From: Micromonospora_H sonneratiae
GTDB lineage: Bacteria; Actinomycetota; Actinomycetes; Mycobacteriales; Micromonosporaceae
Direction: 5' to 3'
Assembly (NCBI RefSeq): GCF_042679305.1
Contig: NZ_JBHTMP010000039.1
Location: forward strand, 1-64,000
DNA: 64,000 nt
Part shown: one piece after another, positions 55,881-64,000 of the stretch
How positions within the stretch are numbered: the first letter of the stretch is position 1
Layout of the letters: each line of letters begins with the position of its first letter
Program-made: the position numbers and the translations under genes
The notes under the pieces: generated by a model
Database searches by the model: none
The model's input: only the letters and a program-made list of their open reading frames with translations
Told to the model about the DNA's origin: nothing

Positions 55881-57497
55881 ATGACCACGACCGAGCAAGC
55901 GCCCGCACGGCCCAACATCCGGGTCGTGCTGGCTGGCCTCATGATCGCGATGATGCTGGCGATGCTCGACAACATGATCGTCAGCACCGCACTGCCCCGC
56001 ATTGTCGGCGAGTTCGGCGGGCTGAACCACTTCACCTGGGTGGTCACCGCCTACGTGTTGGGTACCACGGTCTCCACTCCGATCTGGGGAAAGCTCGGCG
56101 ACCTCTACGGGCGCAAGGCCGTCTTCCTGATCTCGGTGGGCATCTTCCTGGTCGGGTCCGCACTGTGTGGAATGGCCGGGACCGGGCCGCTCGGCGGCGC
56201 CGGCGACGGCATGGTGCAGCTGATCGCCTTCCGGGCGGTCCAGGGGCTAGGTGCCGGTGGGCTGATGGTGGGGGTCATGGCCATCATCGGTGACCTGGTG
56301 CCACCGCGTGAGCGAGGGCGCTACCAGGGCCTGATCGCTGGCATCATGGCGATCGCCATGGTCGCCGGCCCGCTGGTCGGCGGGTTCATCACCGACCACC
56401 TGTCCTGGCGGTGGGCGTTCTACGTCAACCTGCCGTTGGGCGGGGTCGCACTGGTCCTGCTGGCCGTCCGGATGCACCTGCCGAAGTACCGTACCGAGCA
56501 CCGGATCGACTGGCTGGGTGCGGCCCTGCTCTCCGTGGGGATCACCGCCATCGTCCTGATCACCACCTGGGGTGGCAACGAGTACGACTGGGGCTCGCCA
56601 CAGATCCTCGGTCTGGCTGCGCTGGCCGTGATCGGTCTGGTCGCCTTCGGGTTTGTCGAGCGACGCGTGGCGGAGCCGATCCTGCCGCTGAAGCTGTTCG
56701 CCAACCGGAACTTCGCCCTCATCGCGGCGATCGGCTTCCTGCTCGGCTTCGCGATGTTCGGCGCGATGAACTTCCTGCCGCTGTTCCAGCAGACGGTGCA
56801 GGGTGCGTCCGCGACCAACAGTGGACTACTGCTGCTTCCGGTGATGATCAGCTCGCTGGTGGTGTCGATCATCGTCGGTCGGTTGATCACCAGGACCGGC
56901 CGCTACCGGATCTTCCCGATCGTCGGTGGTGTCGCGATGGCCGCCGGGATGGCGTTGCTCGTCCTGATCGACGAGCGCACCGGCAAGGTCGAACTGTCGA
57001 TCTACATGGTGGTGCTCGGGCTCGGCATGGGCTTCCTGATGCAGACCTCGATGCTGATCGCGCAGAACAGCGTGGCTCAGAAGGATCTCGGCGCGGCCAG
57101 CGGTGCGGCGACCTTCTTCCGTTCGATCGGTGGCTCGTTCGGGATCTCCCTGTTCGGTGCGATCTTCGCCAGCCGGCTTGCCGATGCGCTCGGCGGACTG
57201 GACCCGGCGACGGTCAGCGGGTTCGGTGGGGGAGAGGGCGGCATCGGCATCGATCCGGACAAGTTGTCGGAGTTGGATCCGGCGATCCGGGAGATCCTGC
57301 TGGCCGGGTTGGCGAACTCGATTTCCGGCGTCTTCGGCTGGGCGATCGTCTTCGCTGCGGCGGTGCCGGTGCTGGCCTGGTTCATCAAGGAGATCCCCCT
57401 ACGTGGCGGCGATGACGACCAGGCGGTCGAGGCTTCGGCTTCGGGGATCGAGTCCGGGGCGACCCGGCCCGACCGACCCGCCTCGCTCCAAACGTGA
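55881..57497 (+). CDS. MFS multidrug exporter, DHA2 (14-TM) family
   Basis: 538 residues. About 14 transmembrane helices; motif D1 LDNMIVSTALPRIVGEFG (about 30-47), motif A GKLGDLYGRKAVFL (about 72-85) and motif C-like GPLVGGFITDHLSWRWAFYV mark a drug:H+ antiporter of the DHA2/EmrB-QacA group. The C-terminus is an acidic/polar tail. Controlled by the divergent TetR. Substrate unknown. Confidence 0.92.
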   Translation: MTTTEQAPARPNIRVVLAGLMIAMMLAMLDNMIVSTALPRIVGEFGGLNHFTWVVTAYVLGTTVSTPIWGKLGDLYGRKAVFLISVGIFLVGSALCGMAGTGPLGGAGDGMVQLIAFRAVQGLGAGGLMVGVMAIIGDLVPPRERGRYQGLIAGIMAIAMVAGPLVGGFITDHLSWRWAFYVNLPLGGVALVLLAVRMHLPKYRTEHRIDWLGAALLSVGITAIVLITTWGGNEYDWGSPQILGLAALAVIGLVAFGFVERRVAEPILPLKLFANRNFALIAAIGFLLGFAMFGAMNFLPLFQQTVQGASATNSGLLLLPVMISSLVVSIIVGRLITRTGRYRIFPIVGGVAMAAGMALLVLIDERTGKVELSIYMVVLGLGMGFLMQTSMLIAQNSVAQKDLGAASGAATFFRSIGGSFGISLFGAIFASRLADALGGLDPATVSGFGGGEGGIGIDPDKLSELDPAIREILLAGLANSISGVFGWAIVFAAAVPVLAWFIKEIPLRGGDDDQAVEASASGIESGATRPDRPASLQT

Positions 57498-57560
57498 GCA
57501 TCTCCTTACTCCAGCGTGAGCGCCTCCTCGCTCCAGGCGTGAGCGCCTCCTTGCGTCAAG
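57493..57560 (+). repeat. 22-23-bp tandem repeat after the MFS gene
   Basis: Three units start at 57493, 57515 and 57538, each beginning CGTGAGC and containing CTCCTT or CTCCTC with CTCCAG or GTCAAG. The sequence before it (CCTCGCTCCA) is a fragment of the same unit, inside the last MFS codons. Confidence 0.7.
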
Positions 57561-57664
57561 CGTGATCAAATGCTCGTTTCTGCTTGCTTCTCTTGGCTTC
57601 CGTCGCGCAAACCTGCAAGACTGAGCATGAAGCGCGCGGGAATCGCGCATGACTGGAGGTTCTT

Positions 57665-58720
57665 GTGACACAGCCGGGAGCTGGCATGGCGGCGGACATC
57701 GCCGAGCAGCCAGCGGGTTACGCGCGACTGCTGGAGTCGGAACACGCGACCGCGATCGCGCGGGTCGCCGCGGTCATCGCCGAGCGTCGGCCGCGGCATG
57801 TCGTGTTCACCGCCCGTGGCACCAGCGACCATGCCGCGCTGTACGCCGCGTACCTCACCGAGATCCGGCTCGGGCTTCCGGCCGGGCTGGCCTCACCCAG
57901 CGCGATCACCGTCTTCGGCGCCCGGCCCGACATGTCCGACGCACTGGTGGTCGGGGTCAGCCAGAGCGGAGGGTCGCCGGACCTGGCCGAGGTGCTCCGG
58001 GTCGCCCGCTCCACCGGTGCGTTGACCCTGGCGGTCACCAACACCCCGTCGTCGCCGCTGGCCGAGGTCGCCGAACTCTCCGTGGACATCGCCGCCGGGC
58101 ACGAGCGTGCCGTTGCCGCGACCAAGACGTACACCGCCGAGTTGCTGGCCCTGCTCATGCTGATCGAAGGGGTACGGGCCGGCGACGGCACGCTGGACGC
58201 CGACGAGCGGGCCGCCCTGGCCGCCCTGCCCGACCTCGCGGAGGCGACCCTCGCCGACCCGACCCCGGTCGAGTTGGCCCCGCGCTACCGCTTCGCCCGG
58301 CGGATGGTCACCACCGGCCGAGGCTACGCCTACCCGACCGCCCGGGAGGCCGCCCTGAAGCTGATGGAGACCTCGTACCTGCCGGCGCTGGCCTTCTCCG
58401 GCGCGGACCTGCTGCACGGTCCGCTGGCCATGACCGACCCGGACGTACCGGTGCTGGCGGTCGTCGGCTCCGGACCCGGCGGTACGGCGATGCGCGAGGT
58501 CATCTCGCGGCTCGGCGAACGTCGTGCCGACGTGGCCACCATCGGGCCGGCGGACATCGCTGGCGCGACTGCCCGGATGTCGGTTCCCGAGGTGGACGAA
58601 CGCTACGCCCCGCTACTGGACATCCTGCCGTTGCAGCGGCTGGCCCTCTCCCTGGCGCTGGCCCGGGGCGAGGACCCGGACGCGCCGAGAGGCCTGAAGA
58701 AGGTCACCGCGACCCGCTGA
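57665..58720 (+). CDS. SIS-domain sugar-phosphate isomerase/deaminase-like protein
   Basis: 351 residues from a GTG with GGAGG upstream. Two SIS domains: ARGTSDHAALYAAYL and SQSGGSPDLAEVLRVAR in the first, GRGYAYPTAREAALKLMET in the second. It matches the isomerase half of GlmS and the AgaS/NagB-II group that handle glucosamine-6-phosphate-type substrates. No glutaminase domain is present. Whether it deaminates or isomerises cannot be decided from sequence. Confidence 0.87.
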   Translation: MTQPGAGMAADIAEQPAGYARLLESEHATAIARVAAVIAERRPRHVVFTARGTSDHAALYAAYLTEIRLGLPAGLASPSAITVFGARPDMSDALVVGVSQSGGSPDLAEVLRVARSTGALTLAVTNTPSSPLAEVAELSVDIAAGHERAVAATKTYTAELLALLMLIEGVRAGDGTLDADERAALAALPDLAEATLADPTPVELAPRYRFARRMVTTGRGYAYPTAREAALKLMETSYLPALAFSGADLLHGPLAMTDPDVPVLAVVGSGPGGTAMREVISRLGERRADVATIGPADIAGATARMSVPEVDERYAPLLDILPLQRLALSLALARGEDPDAPRGLKKVTATR

Positions 58721-58744
58721 CCCCGGTCGTGGCAGGCTTGCCTC

Positions 58745-60289
58745 GTGTCCACACTGCGCGACCTGGCCGAGGAGCACACCACCCTCCAGCCGGCTGACAT
58801 CGACCACCTGCACCGGGTCGCCGGTGACTGGCAACTCCTCTCCGACCTGTCCTTCGCCGACCTGCTGCTGTGGGTACCGGTCGGCGAGGACGAGGACACC
58901 TTCGTCTGTGTCGCCCAGGTACGCCCGACGACCGCCCCGACGGCGTACCTGGACGACCAGGTCGGGCGGATCGTCGGCGGGCCGGAGGTGGCACATCTGG
59001 GGATCGCCTACCGCCAGGCGCGGATCTGGCGGGAAGGCGACCCGGTCTGGTACGGCGACACGCCGGCCCGACACGAGGCGATCCCGGTACGGCTGCGGGC
59101 CGCCGACGGTGAGTCTGGCGGGGTGATCGCGGTGGTCGGACGGGACACCAACCTCTCCACCGCCCGTACCCCCAGTCAACTGGAACTCAACTACCTGACC
59201 ACCGCCGACGACCTGGCGCAGATGGTCTCCGACGGCACGTTCCCGCCGCCCCGCCATCCGGGCGAGACCACCTCCGCGCCCCGGGTCGGTGACGGGCTGG
59301 TCCGGTTGGACGCCAGCGGCAAGGTCACCTACGCGAGCCCGAACGCCCAGTCGGCGTACCGGCGGCTCGGTTTCGCCTCGCACCTGGTCGGCGAAGACCT
59401 GGCCGCGCTCAACGGCCGCCTTGCCGCCGACCCGCTGGATGGTACCGACGCCGGTAACCGGGTGCTGGCTGCCCTGCGCGGTGAGGCACCGCCCCGCAAG
59501 GAGATCGAGGCGCGGGGGGCCACCATGTTGACCCGTGCACTGCCGCTGATGCCGGCCGGTGTGCCGATCGGCGCGCTGGTCCTGGTCCGCGACATCACCG
59601 AGGTGCGCCGCCGGGACCGGGCACTGATCACCAAGGACGCCACGATCCGGGAGATCCATCACCGGGTGAAGAACAACCTGCAGACGGTTGCCGCGTTGCT
59701 GAGGTTGCAGGCCCGACGGGTCGGTATCCCGGCGGCGAAGGCGGCGCTGGAGGAATCGGTACGGCGGGTCGCGTCGATCGCCCTGGTGCACGAGACCCTG
59801 GCCATGTCCAGCGACGAGGTGGTCGAGTTCGACGGGATCGTCGACCGGGTCGCTGCTGCCGCGACCGAGGTGGCTGCGGCCGAGTCGAACGTACGGATGC
59901 GTCGGGAGGGCACCTTCGGCGTACTGCCCGCCGAGATCGCCACATCGTTGGTGATGGTGCTCAACGAACTGTTGCTCAACGCGGTCGAGCACGGTTTCCC
60001 CCCGGCCGGTGAGCCGGCCGACACCCCGACGGAGAACCAGGTTCCGGCCGAGGTGGTCGTCTCCGCGCACCGGTTCCGTAAGCAGCTCCACGTAACCGTC
60101 GCCGACAACGGTCGCGGCCTACCCCCCGACTTCGACCCGGAACGTGGCGGCCGGCTGGGCCTGCAGATCGTCCGGGCGCTGGCCACGGGTGAGCTGCGCG
60201 GCACCATCGAGCTGCGGAACCGGGAGGCGACGTCGGGCACCGAGGCCGTGCTGGTGGTCCCCCTCGGCAACCCCCCAAGGTCCCGATGA
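58745..60289 (+). CDS. pdtaS: PdtaS-like cytosolic sensor histidine kinase
   Basis: 514 residues, no membrane segment. Layout: N-terminal GAF-like domain (about 1-160), PAS-like domain (about 178-285, VRLDASGKVTYASPNAQSAY), HisKA_2 with His305/306 in REIHHRVKNNLQTVAALLRL, and HATPase (N-box LNELLLNAVEHGF, G-boxes VADNGRGLPPDF, GLQIVRAL). Closely related to mycobacterial PdtaS (Rv3220c), which phosphorylates an RNA-binding ANTAR protein; the partner is not in this window. Confidence 0.92.
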   Translation: MSTLRDLAEEHTTLQPADIDHLHRVAGDWQLLSDLSFADLLLWVPVGEDEDTFVCVAQVRPTTAPTAYLDDQVGRIVGGPEVAHLGIAYRQARIWREGDPVWYGDTPARHEAIPVRLRAADGESGGVIAVVGRDTNLSTARTPSQLELNYLTTADDLAQMVSDGTFPPPRHPGETTSAPRVGDGLVRLDASGKVTYASPNAQSAYRRLGFASHLVGEDLAALNGRLAADPLDGTDAGNRVLAALRGEAPPRKEIEARGATMLTRALPLMPAGVPIGALVLVRDITEVRRRDRALITKDATIREIHHRVKNNLQTVAALLRLQARRVGIPAAKAALEESVRRVASIALVHETLAMSSDEVVEFDGIVDRVAAAATEVAAAESNVRMRREGTFGVLPAEIATSLVMVLNELLLNAVEHGFPPAGEPADTPTENQVPAEVVVSAHRFRKQLHVTVADNGRGLPPDFDPERGGRLGLQIVRALATGELRGTIELRNREATSGTEAVLVVPLGNPPRSR

Positions 60290-60419
60290 TCAGGGTGTGA
60301 CTTCCGCGAGCCGCCGGCGTGTCGTCGCCGGAGTCCCTGGTCACGAGGATCTTCCGAAGGCGATCCCGGTTCGGGCCGGTCGTGGAGGGCGGTCGTGTCG
60401 GGCCGTACACCGGCCGGGG

Positions 60420-61916
60420 TCACCCGGTGGACCGGGTGAGCAGAGCGACGGTGAGACCCGGCGGGGTCCACACCCGACTCGTCGTGAAACCGGTACGAAG
60501 TGCGTCGGCCTTCGGAACCGGCAGACCCCGTAGCGGATCAGCCTTCTCCCCGACCACCAGCAGCCAGACCCGGTCCACCGACGCGAGACACCCGGCGGGC
60601 TGTGCACACTCGGACGCCCACAGGTCGGCTCGCCGGATCTGGTCGCGGGTCGCCAGTACGTCGAGTGGGCGGTCCTCGCCCAGGTGGTAGGCGGTCGCGA
60701 TGTCGAGGAACTTCCAGCCGGTACGTGGTGAGTAGACGATCCCGTCGCCCGGTTCCTGATTGGCCCGGATGATCTCGGCGGCACCCCGGTAGTCGATCGG
60801 CGCGGACCGGGGCCATTCGTGTGTACGGCGAAGGCCTGCCTGCTCCGGGCTGCCGAGCAGGCCGGTGACCAGCACGATCAGCAGTGCCCAGGGCAGTTTC
60901 AGCGGGGCCAGCACGCTGGCGGCCAGTACACAGCTGAACGGCACGGTGAAGACCAGGTAGCGCGGTACCCAGAGGGGGGTGACCAGCCCACCGAGGAACA
61001 GCAGCACGACCGGTAGCAGCACGCACAGGCCGAGTGCCGCTCCCCGGCGGCCCCGGCTGAATGCGGCGACAGCGGCCAGGCCGAGCAGCAGACCGCCGAC
61101 CGTACCGGCCTGGACGATGGACCCGGGCACACCCGGCAACTCCCGGAGGCCGGGCGCGTCGACCCAGTCGAGCTGCTGGTCCCGCTGCCCCTGGCCGAGC
61201 ACGGCCAGGGGGACCAGTGCCAGCAGGGCCGCCACCAGCACGACCAGCCAACGCGTCGGCAGTCGACGGTCACCCGTTGCCCGCCAGGCCAGCACGATGG
61301 CGGCGGCATGCCCGGCGAGGAGGAGGACCGCGACCAGGTGGGCCAGTCCCAGCCCGAGCAGCGCGAGGGCGTAGCCGGCCCAGTTGGTCCAGGTCGGTCG
61401 TCGTACCGCCCGGACCAGCAGCAGCGTGGACAGCACCGCGAAGAGGGTGGCGAAGGCGTACGACCGGGCCTCCTGCGCGTATCGGGAGGTGCTGGGCACC
61501 ACGGCGAACAGCAGCCCCGCGATCAGCCCGGTACGGGTGCCGAACAGCCGCTGTCCGAGTACGGCGGTCAGCCCGGCGGCGCCGGTCATACACAGGATCG
61601 TCGGCAGTCGCAGGGACAGTACGGAATCGCCGAAGATCCGTACCCAGCCGTGCATGAGGAGGTAGTACGGGCTGCTGACGCCGTCGATGTTGCCGATCAT
61701 CCGCAGTAGGTCGCCGAGTGGCCGGGAAACGGCGCTCCAGGTCGCCAACTCGTCCCGCCACAGTTGCGCCCGGTCGGCCTGGAAGGAGGTGACCGCGAGG
61801 GTCAGCAGCATCGGCCAGAGCCAGACCGTACGTCGCAGGAGCGTCGGCAGGTCGGAACCGGTGTCGCTGGTCGGACCCAGCGGATCCACCGGTCGGACAC
61901 TGGAGGAAGCAATCAT
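60420..61916 (-). CDS. GT39/PMT-like polytopic membrane glycosyltransferase
   Basis: 498 residues from the ATG at 61916 (TTG at 61931 is an alternative). About ten to twelve transmembrane helices. The first external loop has the acidic motif RDELATW (about 54-60), as in polyprenol-phosphate-sugar-dependent GT-C enzymes; the second loop carries SRYAQEARSYAF. C-terminal soluble extracellular domain of ~140 residues with two Cys. It likely transfers a sugar to envelope lipid, glycan or protein. No obvious cluster. Confidence 0.85.
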   Translation of the reverse strand: MIASSSVRPVDPLGPTSDTGSDLPTLLRRTVWLWPMLLTLAVTSFQADRAQLWRDELATWSAVSRPLGDLLRMIGNIDGVSSPYYLLMHGWVRIFGDSVLSLRLPTILCMTGAAGLTAVLGQRLFGTRTGLIAGLLFAVVPSTSRYAQEARSYAFATLFAVLSTLLLVRAVRRPTWTNWAGYALALLGLGLAHLVAVLLLAGHAAAIVLAWRATGDRRLPTRWLVVLVAALLALVPLAVLGQGQRDQQLDWVDAPGLRELPGVPGSIVQAGTVGGLLLGLAAVAAFSRGRRGAALGLCVLLPVVLLFLGGLVTPLWVPRYLVFTVPFSCVLAASVLAPLKLPWALLIVLVTGLLGSPEQAGLRRTHEWPRSAPIDYRGAAEIIRANQEPGDGIVYSPRTGWKFLDIATAYHLGEDRPLDVLATRDQIRRADLWASECAQPAGCLASVDRVWLLVVGEKADPLRGLPVPKADALRTGFTTSRVWTPPGLTVALLTRSTG

Positions 61917-62129
61917 GGATGGCTGGTCCAATCGCTGTCGTCACCAAAGCCGCTCAACGCGACAACTGATGAGCAGACCAGCGAGGTATCGGGTAGGTTG
62001 CGTTTTTTGGCATATTCCTTGCCCGACGGGACCTGACCCCTGCGCAGCCTGGCGCGATCCGGCCCCTGCCTTCCGCCCGTGATGTGGGAGTCACTGGCCG
62101 GTGGGTGGGGGGTGTGGCAGCATGACGGC
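61917..62129. other. non-coding region upstream of GT39 and of the sulfur leader peptide
   Basis: Shared divergent promoter region. It contains a run GTTTTTTGGCATATTCC (about 62001-62018), AT-rich for this genome, likely part of one of the two promoters. No hexamer pair is strong enough to call. Confidence 0.4.
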
Positions 62130-62213
62130 ATGACTGCCGCCGTTGAGCGCCGCTTCGTGGCCCGCCGCCACGTCGATTACGGCCGCGTGCGCAGCGCTAT
62201 CTGTCCGGCCTAA
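62130..62213 (+). CDS. sulfur/cysteine-type leader peptide
   Basis: 27 codons from the ATG at 62130: RRFVARRHVDYGRVRSAICP near the end, closing with Cys-Pro-Ala. It fits the actinomycete 'putative leader peptide' family (RRHxDLxRVxSAxC) found before sulfur-assimilation genes. A GCGCCGGCC/GGCCGGCGC pair (62250-62258/62297-62305) lies between it and the sulfite reductase. The likely role is cysteine-responsive control of that gene. Confidence 0.7.
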   Translation: MTAAVERRFVARRHVDYGRVRSAICPA

Positions 62214-62359
62214 CCAACGCCGCCCGACCCATTTGTCTCGGGCGCGCCCGCGCCGGCCCTCTCGACACCGTCGTCCACAGCCTTCGATCCCAGGCTGGCC
62301 GGCGCCCCCGCGCGTCTTTCCCGAGCGACCCGTCACAGCAGACAACGGAGGACGCCGCG

Positions 62360-64000
62360 ATGGCCGTCAGCAGCAGCACACCAGCTCCGCCCGGTACCAC
62401 CGGTGCCCCGGCCCGTACCGGGGCCAGGCCGGCTCGCCGTCCCCGGGGCGAAGGGCAGTGGGCGCTCGGTCACCGGGAGCCGCTCAACCCCAACGAGCGC
62501 ATGAAGGCCGACGACGATCCGCTCAACGTCCGGGCCCGGATCGAGAACATCTACGCCCACCGGGGCTTCGCCTCCATCGACCCGGCCGACCTGCGCGGCC
62601 GGTTCCGCTGGTGGGGCCTCTACACGCAGCGTAAGGCGGGTATCGACGGTGGGCGGACCGCCGTCCTCGAGCCGCACGAACTCGAGGACGAGCACTTCAT
62701 GTTGCGGGTACGCATCGACGGCGGGCAGCTCGACCTCGACCAGCTGCGGACCATCGCCAACATCTCCCGCCGGTACGCCCGGGACACCGCCGACATCACC
62801 GACCGGCAGAACATCCAGTTCCACTGGATCCGGGTCGAGGACATGCCCGCGATCTGGCGTCAGTTGGAGGCCGTCGGGTTGCAGACCACCGAGGCCTGCG
62901 GTGACTGTCCCCGGATCGTGCTCGGCAGCCCGGTCGCCGGGGTGGCCGAGGCGGAACTGATCGACTCGACCCCGGCGATCGACGAGATCGTCCGGCGTTA
63001 CGTCGGCAACCAGGAGTACTCCAACCTTCCCCGCAAGTTCAAGACGTCGATCTCCTGGCTGGTCGACACGCCGTACGAGGCCAACGACGTCGCCTTCCTC
63101 GGTGTGGTCCACCCGGACTACGGGCCGGGCTTCGACGTGTGGGTAGGTGGTGGGCTGAGCACGAACCCGATGCTGGCCAAGCGGCTCGGGGTCTGGGTGC
63201 CGCTGGCCGAGGTGGCGGAGGTCTGGGCCGGTGTCGTGTCGATCTTCCGCGACTACGGCTACCGCCGGCTGCGCAACCGGGCCCGACTGAAGTTCCTGGT
63301 CGCCGACTGGGGGGTCGAGCGGTTCCGCGAGGTACTGGAGAAGGAGTACCTGGGTCGTAGCCTGCTCGACGGGCCGCCGCCGGAGCTGCCGGAGAAGCCG
63401 ATCGACCACATCGGAGTGCACCGGCAGCACGACGGGCGGCACTACGTCGGGGCCGCACCGGTGGTCGGACGGGTCTCCGGTAGCCAGCTGCTGGAACTGG
63501 CCGAGGTCGCCGCCGCCCACGGCAGTGGTCGGGTGCGGCTGACGCCGTACCAGAAGCTCCTGGTCCTGGACGTCGAGGCGGACCGTACCGAATCACTGGT
63601 CACCGCGCTGCGCGGGATCGGCCTGGAGGCTGCGCCCTCGGCCTGGCGGCGGGGCACGATGGCCTGCACCGGCATCGAGTACTGCAAGCTGGCCATCGTC
63701 GAGACCAAGGCGCGGGGGCAGGAACTGGTGGCCCGGCTGGAGGAGCGGCTGCGCGAGTTCGACGCGGACATCTCGATCCACATCAACGGCTGCCCGAATG
63801 CCTGCGCCCGTACCCAGACCGCCGACATCGGACTCAAGGGACAACTTGTGGTCGGCCCGGACGGGCAGCAGGTCGAAGGGTTCCAGGTGCACCTGGGCGG
63901 CGGCCTGGGCATGGCCCAGGGGCAGACCGCCGGCTTCGGGCGCAAGCTGCGCGGGCTGAAGACCACCGCCGAGGAGCTTCCCGAGTACGTCGAACGCGTG
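62360..64000 (+). CDS. ferredoxin-type sulfite (or nitrite) reductase, 3' end cut by window
   Basis: 547 codons with no stop before the edge; ATG preceded by CGGAGGA. Nitrite/sulfite reductase repeats: DRQNIQFHWIRVEDMP in the first half, RVRLTPYQKLLVLDV in the second. The siroheme/4Fe-4S cysteines are C436 and C442 (ACTGIEYCK) and C478 and C482 (NGCPNACAR). A CGDCPR element occurs near residue 176. The leader peptide upstream favours sulfite reduction over nitrite. It makes sulfide for cysteine in the cytoplasm. Confidence 0.93.
   Translation, partial: MAVSSSTPAPPGTTGAPARTGARPARRPRGEGQWALGHREPLNPNERMKADDDPLNVRARIENIYAHRGFASIDPADLRGRFRWWGLYTQRKAGIDGGRTAVLEPHELEDEHFMLRVRIDGGQLDLDQLRTIANISRRYARDTADITDRQNIQFHWIRVEDMPAIWRQLEAVGLQTTEACGDCPRIVLGSPVAGVAEAELIDSTPAIDEIVRRYVGNQEYSNLPRKFKTSISWLVDTPYEANDVAFLGVVHPDYGPGFDVWVGGGLSTNPMLAKRLGVWVPLAEVAEVWAGVVSIFRDYGYRRLRNRARLKFLVADWGVERFREVLEKEYLGRSLLDGPPPELPEKPIDHIGVHRQHDGRHYVGAAPVVGRVSGSQLLELAEVAAAHGSGRVRLTPYQKLLVLDVEADRTESLVTALRGIGLEAAPSAWRRGTMACTGIEYCKLAIVETKARGQELVARLEERLREFDADISIHINGCPNACARTQTADIGLKGQLVVGPDGQQVEGFQVHLGGGLGMAQGQTAGFGRKLRGLKTTAEELPEYVERV

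Overview
The window is high-GC actinobacterial chromosome, most likely from a Micromonosporaceae member (Micromonospora or a close relative). The evidence is the strong G/C third-position bias, frequent GTG/TTG starts, two WhiB proteins, a SigR/RsrA pair, mycoredoxin, UvrD2, AdnA/AdnB, a Spo0M homologue and a 24-codon bL37 gene. From memory of the Mycobacterium tuberculosis map, two stretches follow the order of Rv3193c-Rv3202c (UPF0182, PDZ/Lon protease, DUF2342, Rv3196/Rv3197-like genes, whiB7, uvrD2, mycoredoxin, nudC, adnBA) and Rv3219-Rv3228 (PdtaS-type kinase, biotinyl carrier, rsrA, sigR, SRAP, aroA, rsgA). The bulk is therefore conserved core chromosome, with small lineage-specific insertions. 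I see no prophage, CRISPR array, plasmid backbone or biosynthetic cluster.

Layout. 1-5.2 kb: adnA (5' end cut off) and adnB, the double-strand-break resection motor-nuclease. 5.3-7.2 kb: a cold-shock protein with a structured leader, then a DEAD-box RNA helicase. 7.1-9.5 kb: a minus-strand operon (ArsR-like regulator, coiled-coil membrane protein, secreted serine hydrolase) with a doubled palindromic operator. 10.9-14.2 kb: a sulfonate-type ABC importer whose last gene is an Rrf2 regulator, with a palindrome in front of the first gene. 14.3-17.9 kb: two M16 peptidase-like subunits and a NudC-like Nudix hydrolase. 18-20.2 kb: an XRE/DUF5753 regulator and mycoredoxin. 20.2-26.7 kb: uvrD2, whiB7 behind a long attenuator leader, an ABC1/UbiB-type kinase-like protein, an orphan cyclodehydratase/ThiF-like protein next to a cluster of DnaA-box-like sites, and a DUF5679 zinc ribbon. 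27.2-34 kb: YgjP-like metallopeptidase, DUF2064-like protein, DUF2342, PDZ-Lon protease and UPF0182 giant membrane protein. 34.1-34.6 kb: two identical initiator tRNA genes. 34.9-40.2 kb: spo0M, small proteins, an orphan solute-binding lipoprotein, purC and a divergent PRPP-synthase paralogue.

40.2-43.9 kb: an RsbW-like ATPase, a histidine kinase, an NsrR-type regulator, a non-coding MITE-like element with 23-bp terminal inverted repeats, and a NarL-type response regulator. 44-50.4 kb: DUF5709, a glycosyltransferase, a DMT-type exporter, hisN, rsgA and aroA. 50.6-60.3 kb: SRAP, WhiB, hydrolase, sigR-rsrA, bL37, biotinyl carrier, GNAT, TetR/MFS pair, SIS protein and a PdtaS-like kinase. 60.4-64 kb: a GT39-type membrane glycosyltransferase, a cysteine-ending leader peptide, and the start of a sulfite reductase that runs off the right edge.

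How the parts work together. A thiol-oxidation circuit is readable from DNA: sigR-rsrA and the mycoredoxin gene both carry a GGAAT-N19-GTT promoter, the known SigR consensus. An antibiotic-response module is readable as well: a WhiB7-type promoter, an 84-codon upstream ORF and two mutually exclusive hairpins precede whiB7. Sulfur assimilation appears twice (Rrf2-linked sulfonate importer; leader peptide plus sulfite reductase). The most interesting new-looking items are the whiB7 leader, the SigR sites, the MITE between the kinase and response-regulator genes, the paired TGTCAG-N6-CTGACA operator, the non-origin DnaA-box cluster and the probable CTG start of rsgA.
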